54,658 nucleotides of DNA from Bacteroidales bacterium (GTDB lineage Bacteria; Bacteroidota; Bacteroidia; Bacteroidales; F082). The stretch covers positions 1 through 54,658 of the forward strand of contig JAEFAE010000015.1 in the NCBI GenBank assembly GCA_016291135.1. The letters are read 5' to 3'. Below are positions 51,746 to 54,658 of the stretch, in pieces. The notes beneath the pieces are model-generated. The model searched no databases. It saw only the letters and a list, made by a program, of their open reading frames with translations, and had not been told where the DNA came from. The position numbers were made by a program, and so were the translations under genes. Within the stretch, counting starts at the first letter, position 1. Every line of letters begins with the position of its first letter.

Positions 51746-54229
51746 ATGAAAAGAACACGCATCCTTTTGCTGTTGCTGCTGGTCTTGGCGACCGCCGCGC
51801 CCTCGTGGGCTGTCTTTTATGAAAAAGACATGAAGACCACCTTGTCCATCTTGTTGCAGGAATTGAGGCAGACGCAGGAGAAATTCAAACGATTCAACAG
51901 CACGCCCCGTCCCACGGATCGGACAAGGACCAACAACAGAAGGATGAGCATCGACGAATTGACCGAACAGTGCAATGCGGTTTCCTTGATGCTGTATTCC
52001 CAGTCGTCGTACAACTTTACCTTCGACCTCACCTACGCCTTGGACCAGGTGTCGAAGCAATACAACGAGTTCCACACGAAAACGCAACCTTTCGACCGAC
52101 GGCTTTCGATGATGCGTTCCGGCAAAGACCGTTACACGAGGCTGGTGGATATCTTGAGGAAGATGCCCGACGACCCCGAGTATGACGTGGTACGCGACAG
52201 CTGCGTGGCTATCGCCGAGCAGATGGCCGACTTCTATAGCCAAGGGCTTGGACGTCTTGAGCTGGAGAGTGAACGCTACAACGAACTGGAACAGCAGCTC
52301 GAAGCCGCGTATGAATACGCCCAAGACAGCTATGAGACCGTCCAGCAACGTATCTTCTTGAGAGGCCAACCAAGCCTATGGTCGATGCTTCAGCGGCACG
52401 ACTTGTATTTCCCTATGCTACGCCAGGAAGTCACGGAGAAATATGGCGGCATCGATACGTCCAACCTTTCTTCGGCCCGCGTCTGGAGTGGATCGGCGGT
52501 GCTGGTGTTCGGCATGGTGGCCCTCGCCGTGCTGGTGGGCTGCTTCCTCTTGGCTTGGCTGATCTCATGGCTGTGTTTCCGCTTCATCCCTTTCCTCCAA
52601 AAAGATTTCCTCAAAAGTCGCCGACGGATGATCACCTTGCTATTGGGGATCGTGTTCTTCGGTGTGTTCTCTTTCATTTTGGGATCCCGTAACAACCCTT
52701 ATTGGGTACTGATCTCCAGGCTTTTGCGACAATACACCTGGCTGCTTGCCGCCATCTTCCTCTCGTTGATGATCCGTACCGACCGGCATCTGACCCGCAA
52801 CACCATCGTCGTGTATCTCCCGAGCCTGCTGTTGTCGTTCATCACCATCTTGTTCCGTATCATCTTCATTCCCAACACGTTGTTGGCCTTTGTGTTCCCG
52901 ACCTTGCTCCTGATCTTCTCCATTTGGCAGTTTATCGTCAACGTGCGCCGCAACAACCGGGTGCCAAGGCCTGACATGTTCTATATGTGGATCTCCTTCG
53001 GTGTGATGGTGGCTGCTTTCTTCCTGGGTATTTTCGGCTATTCCATGGCCGGACTGCTACTGCTCATCTGGTGGTTCTTCCAGCTGACGCTCTTCCAAAC
53101 CATTTCAGCCTTGTTTACCCTGTTGAAAGACTATTATGACGGGAGGGTCTCCAAACTCAAGGCCAGCTATCACGAAAAAAACCCGGGTCTTCCCCTCAAC
53201 GGGAAGGGCGCCTTCATCGAGGTTACCTGGCTCTATGATTTGTTCAAGGATGTGTTGCTGCCTTTGGCGGTCATCAACTCCATCCCCATGAGCGTGTTCA
53301 TGGCGGGCGACGTGTTCAATATGAGCCCCACCTTCCGTCAAGTCTATAGTAGGCCGCTGTTCCATGTGGAAGGCTGGTTCTCGGTGTCGTTGAACCACTT
53401 GTTCATGTTGGTGGGTTTGTTCTTCCTCTTCAGATACCTGGTGTATCTCATCACCTCCCTGATGCGGGTAAGCAGGATCAGGAAAACCCTGAAGAAACTG
53501 AGCAAAGACGTGGAGATCAAGGAGTCCGACGTCAATCTCAGCTTGGCCAACACCTTGATATCGGTGCTTTGCTGGCTCTTGTATGCGGTCATCGGGTTCT
53601 CGCTCCTGCAGCTGCCCGTCTCGGCACTGACGACCATCACCGCCGGTTTGGCCGCCGGTATGGGTTTTGCCCTCAAGGACGTGCTCAACAACTTCTTCTA
53701 TGGGGTGCAGCTGATGTCGGGACGCATCCGCGTGGGCGATGTCATCGCCTGTGAAGGCGTGCGTGGCGTCGTGCGTCGTGTGAGCTACCAAACCACCCTG
53801 GTGGAGGAAGAAGACGGCTCGTTGATTGCCTTCACCAACACCAACCTCTTCTCGAAGAACTTCAAGAACCTCACGGGCGGCAAGAACTATGAGATGCTGA
53901 AAATCCCGGTGGGGGTGAAGTACGGTACCGACATCGAGAAGACCCGTCAAGTCATCCTGGATGCCTTGAAGCCCTTGCAGAAGAAAGACAAGTTCGGTCG
54001 CGACATCGTGGATCCCAAACGCGGTATCGACATCCGTTTCGACAAGTTCGGCGACAGCTCGGTCGATCTGATCGTCTTCCTTTATACGACGGTGGATACC
54101 CACTATACCTTCCCGGCACGTGCCAAGGAGCTGATCTATAATGCGTTGAATGAAAACGGCATTGAGATACCCTTCCCGCAGACCGACATCTACGTCAAAT
54201 CCATGCCCGATGTGCCGCCAACACCGTGA
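51746..54229 (+). CDS. Large MscS-family mechanosensitive channel
   Basis: An 827-residue protein. Signal peptide 1-22 (ILLLLLLVLATAAPSWA). Residues 25-245 form a helical periplasmic domain (LSILLQELRQTQEKFKRFNS, LEQQLEAAYEYAQDSYETVQ). About 8-10 membrane segments from residue 250 to 640 follow. The pore helix is ITAGLAAGMGFALKDVLNNF, followed by the MscS beta-domain GRIRVGDVIACEGVRGVVRR and TLVEEEDGSLIAFTNTNLF and the C-terminal alpha/beta domain. MscK/YbiO-type channels have this architecture. It releases solutes on hypo-osmotic shock. The start ATG 51746 lies five bases after ruvC; the 3' end overlaps the convergent gene by 35 bases. Confidence 0.9.
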   Translation: MKRTRILLLLLLVLATAAPSWAVFYEKDMKTTLSILLQELRQTQEKFKRFNSTPRPTDRTRTNNRRMSIDELTEQCNAVSLMLYSQSSYNFTFDLTYALDQVSKQYNEFHTKTQPFDRRLSMMRSGKDRYTRLVDILRKMPDDPEYDVVRDSCVAIAEQMADFYSQGLGRLELESERYNELEQQLEAAYEYAQDSYETVQQRIFLRGQPSLWSMLQRHDLYFPMLRQEVTEKYGGIDTSNLSSARVWSGSAVLVFGMVALAVLVGCFLLAWLISWLCFRFIPFLQKDFLKSRRRMITLLLGIVFFGVFSFILGSRNNPYWVLISRLLRQYTWLLAAIFLSLMIRTDRHLTRNTIVVYLPSLLLSFITILFRIIFIPNTLLAFVFPTLLLIFSIWQFIVNVRRNNRVPRPDMFYMWISFGVMVAAFFLGIFGYSMAGLLLLIWWFFQLTLFQTISALFTLLKDYYDGRVSKLKASYHEKNPGLPLNGKGAFIEVTWLYDLFKDVLLPLAVINSIPMSVFMAGDVFNMSPTFRQVYSRPLFHVEGWFSVSLNHLFMLVGLFFLFRYLVYLITSLMRVSRIRKTLKKLSKDVEIKESDVNLSLANTLISVLCWLLYAVIGFSLLQLPVSALTTITAGLAAGMGFALKDVLNNFFYGVQLMSGRIRVGDVIACEGVRGVVRRVSYQTTLVEEEDGSLIAFTNTNLFSKNFKNLTGGKNYEMLKIPVGVKYGTDIEKTRQVILDALKPLQKKDKFGRDIVDPKRGIDIRFDKFGDSSVDLIVFLYTTVDTHYTFPARAKELIYNALNENGIEIPFPQTDIYVKSMPDVPPTP

Positions 54230-54658
54230 GCGCCATCAGTTTTTCCAGCACTACCTCGCTGTGGTACAAGGCACTGACTTCTGCCGACAGGACCGGATCA
54301 TCGGCTAGCCGTGGGAAGTTTTCGTGATAACAGGCATCGAAAAACGCCCGCACCTGAGGGTCGGTGTCGTACCAGTATTCATAGGGATTCATGGAAGACT
54401 CGGGGCGGATGCGTGAAGGGACCAACCCCAGTGTGAACAAGCCCTTTCTGCTGATTTTCATTGCTTTATGCCAAGCCCTTTGGGTGAGGTTGGCCATTTT
54501 TTGCGGTGCCGTCGCAGGGAGGGGCTTACGACTCGACGGGACGGCCAACGCCTCGGGATAATGGCGTTGTACCCATTTCCAGTAGAGGTGGTGTCCCCGT
54601 CGCATCGCGACGGGGAGGGCATAGCAATACCCCATGAAGTCCACGTCGGTGAAAGGCG
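54195..54658 (-). CDS. C-terminal part of an asparagine-synthase-like protein (runs off the window)
   Basis: The frame is open to base 54658 on the minus strand, so the start lies outside. Visible residues begin PFTDVDFMGYCYALPVAMRR, matching the 'PFLDxDlxexalslP' segment of asparagine synthase (AsnB) C-terminal domains, followed by HHLYWKWVQRHYPEA. A basic middle and a last part, MNPYEYWYDTDPQVRAFFDA, do not help further. Such AsnB-like ligases also occur in capsule and peptide-modification loci, so the exact substrate is open. It converges on the MscS gene and overlaps its end by 35 bases. Confidence 0.6.
   Translation of the reverse strand, partial: PFTDVDFMGYCYALPVAMRRGHHLYWKWVQRHYPEALAVPSSRKPLPATAPQKMANLTQRAWHKAMKISRKGLFTLGLVPSRIRPESSMNPYEYWYDTDPQVRAFFDACYHENFPRLADDPVLSAEVSALYHSEVVLEKLMALTVLAAHRAWI

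Overview
The window is a chromosomal segment of a bacterium of the phylum Bacteroidota, most likely the order Bacteroidales and probably uncultured. Supporting signs are a SusC/SusD pair, four proteins ending in type IX secretion (T9SS/Por) C-terminal sorting domains, a two-subunit methylmalonyl-CoA mutase, DUF4476 and BspA-like remnants, and repeated TAnnTTTG -7 promoter boxes a few tens of bases before genes. Most of it is GC-rich with strong third-position bias, which opens long spurious antisense frames. The species cannot be named from the sequence alone.

Region 1 (1-9,330) is accessory. The end of a T9SS protein is followed by a 2,074-residue secreted RHS/SpvB-type protein. Its C-terminal tip lies in an abruptly AT-rich stretch. 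Behind it come a broken second tip, a small membrane protein (possible immunity protein) and a detached 175-bp piece of RHS-repeat DNA. Next is a DUF4065 (Panacea/SocA-like) antitoxin gene overlapping a partner gene broken by one frameshift. The pair is bracketed by 74-bp direct repeats that encode the tail of a BspA-like leucine-rich-repeat protein. An AAA-ATPase/PD-(D/E)XK gene and an LD-carboxypeptidase follow.

Region 2 (11,887-24,574) is a polysaccharide-utilization-like locus: SusC, SusD, two tandem PNGase F-type peptide N-glycosidases with T9SS tails, a strongly shortened GH3-family protein and a DUF4476 protein, closed by a strong terminator. The enzymes suggest release and uptake of N-glycans from glycoproteins.

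Region 3 (24,597-34,085, minus strand) carries secreted and envelope proteins: a PepSY-like protein with an EKAEA linker, a small beta-barrel, an M28/glutaminyl-cyclase-like lipoprotein, a tightly coupled four-gene operon of unknown function containing an 867-residue leucine-rich-repeat protein, and topA.

Region 4 (34,239-37,637, minus strand) is an operon of a lipid kinase, pgk and a CARF-PD-(D/E)XK (DUF1887, Card1/Can2-like) nuclease. The nuclease start codon shares a base with the pgk stop codon, and no CRISPR locus is present in the window.

Region 5 (37,729-54,658) holds a lipoprotein, mutA-mutB, a small cytosolic protein, a T9SS-exported peptidylarginine-deiminase-like enzyme, a 54-residue small protein with its own promoter, two secreted proteins (one repeat-rich), a TlpA-family thiol-disulfide lipoprotein, a deoxyhypusine-synthase-like gene next to a ureohydrolase-fold gene lacking several metal ligands, ruvC, a large MscS channel and the end of an asparagine-synthase-like gene. 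No rRNA, tRNA, CRISPR array or transposase was seen.
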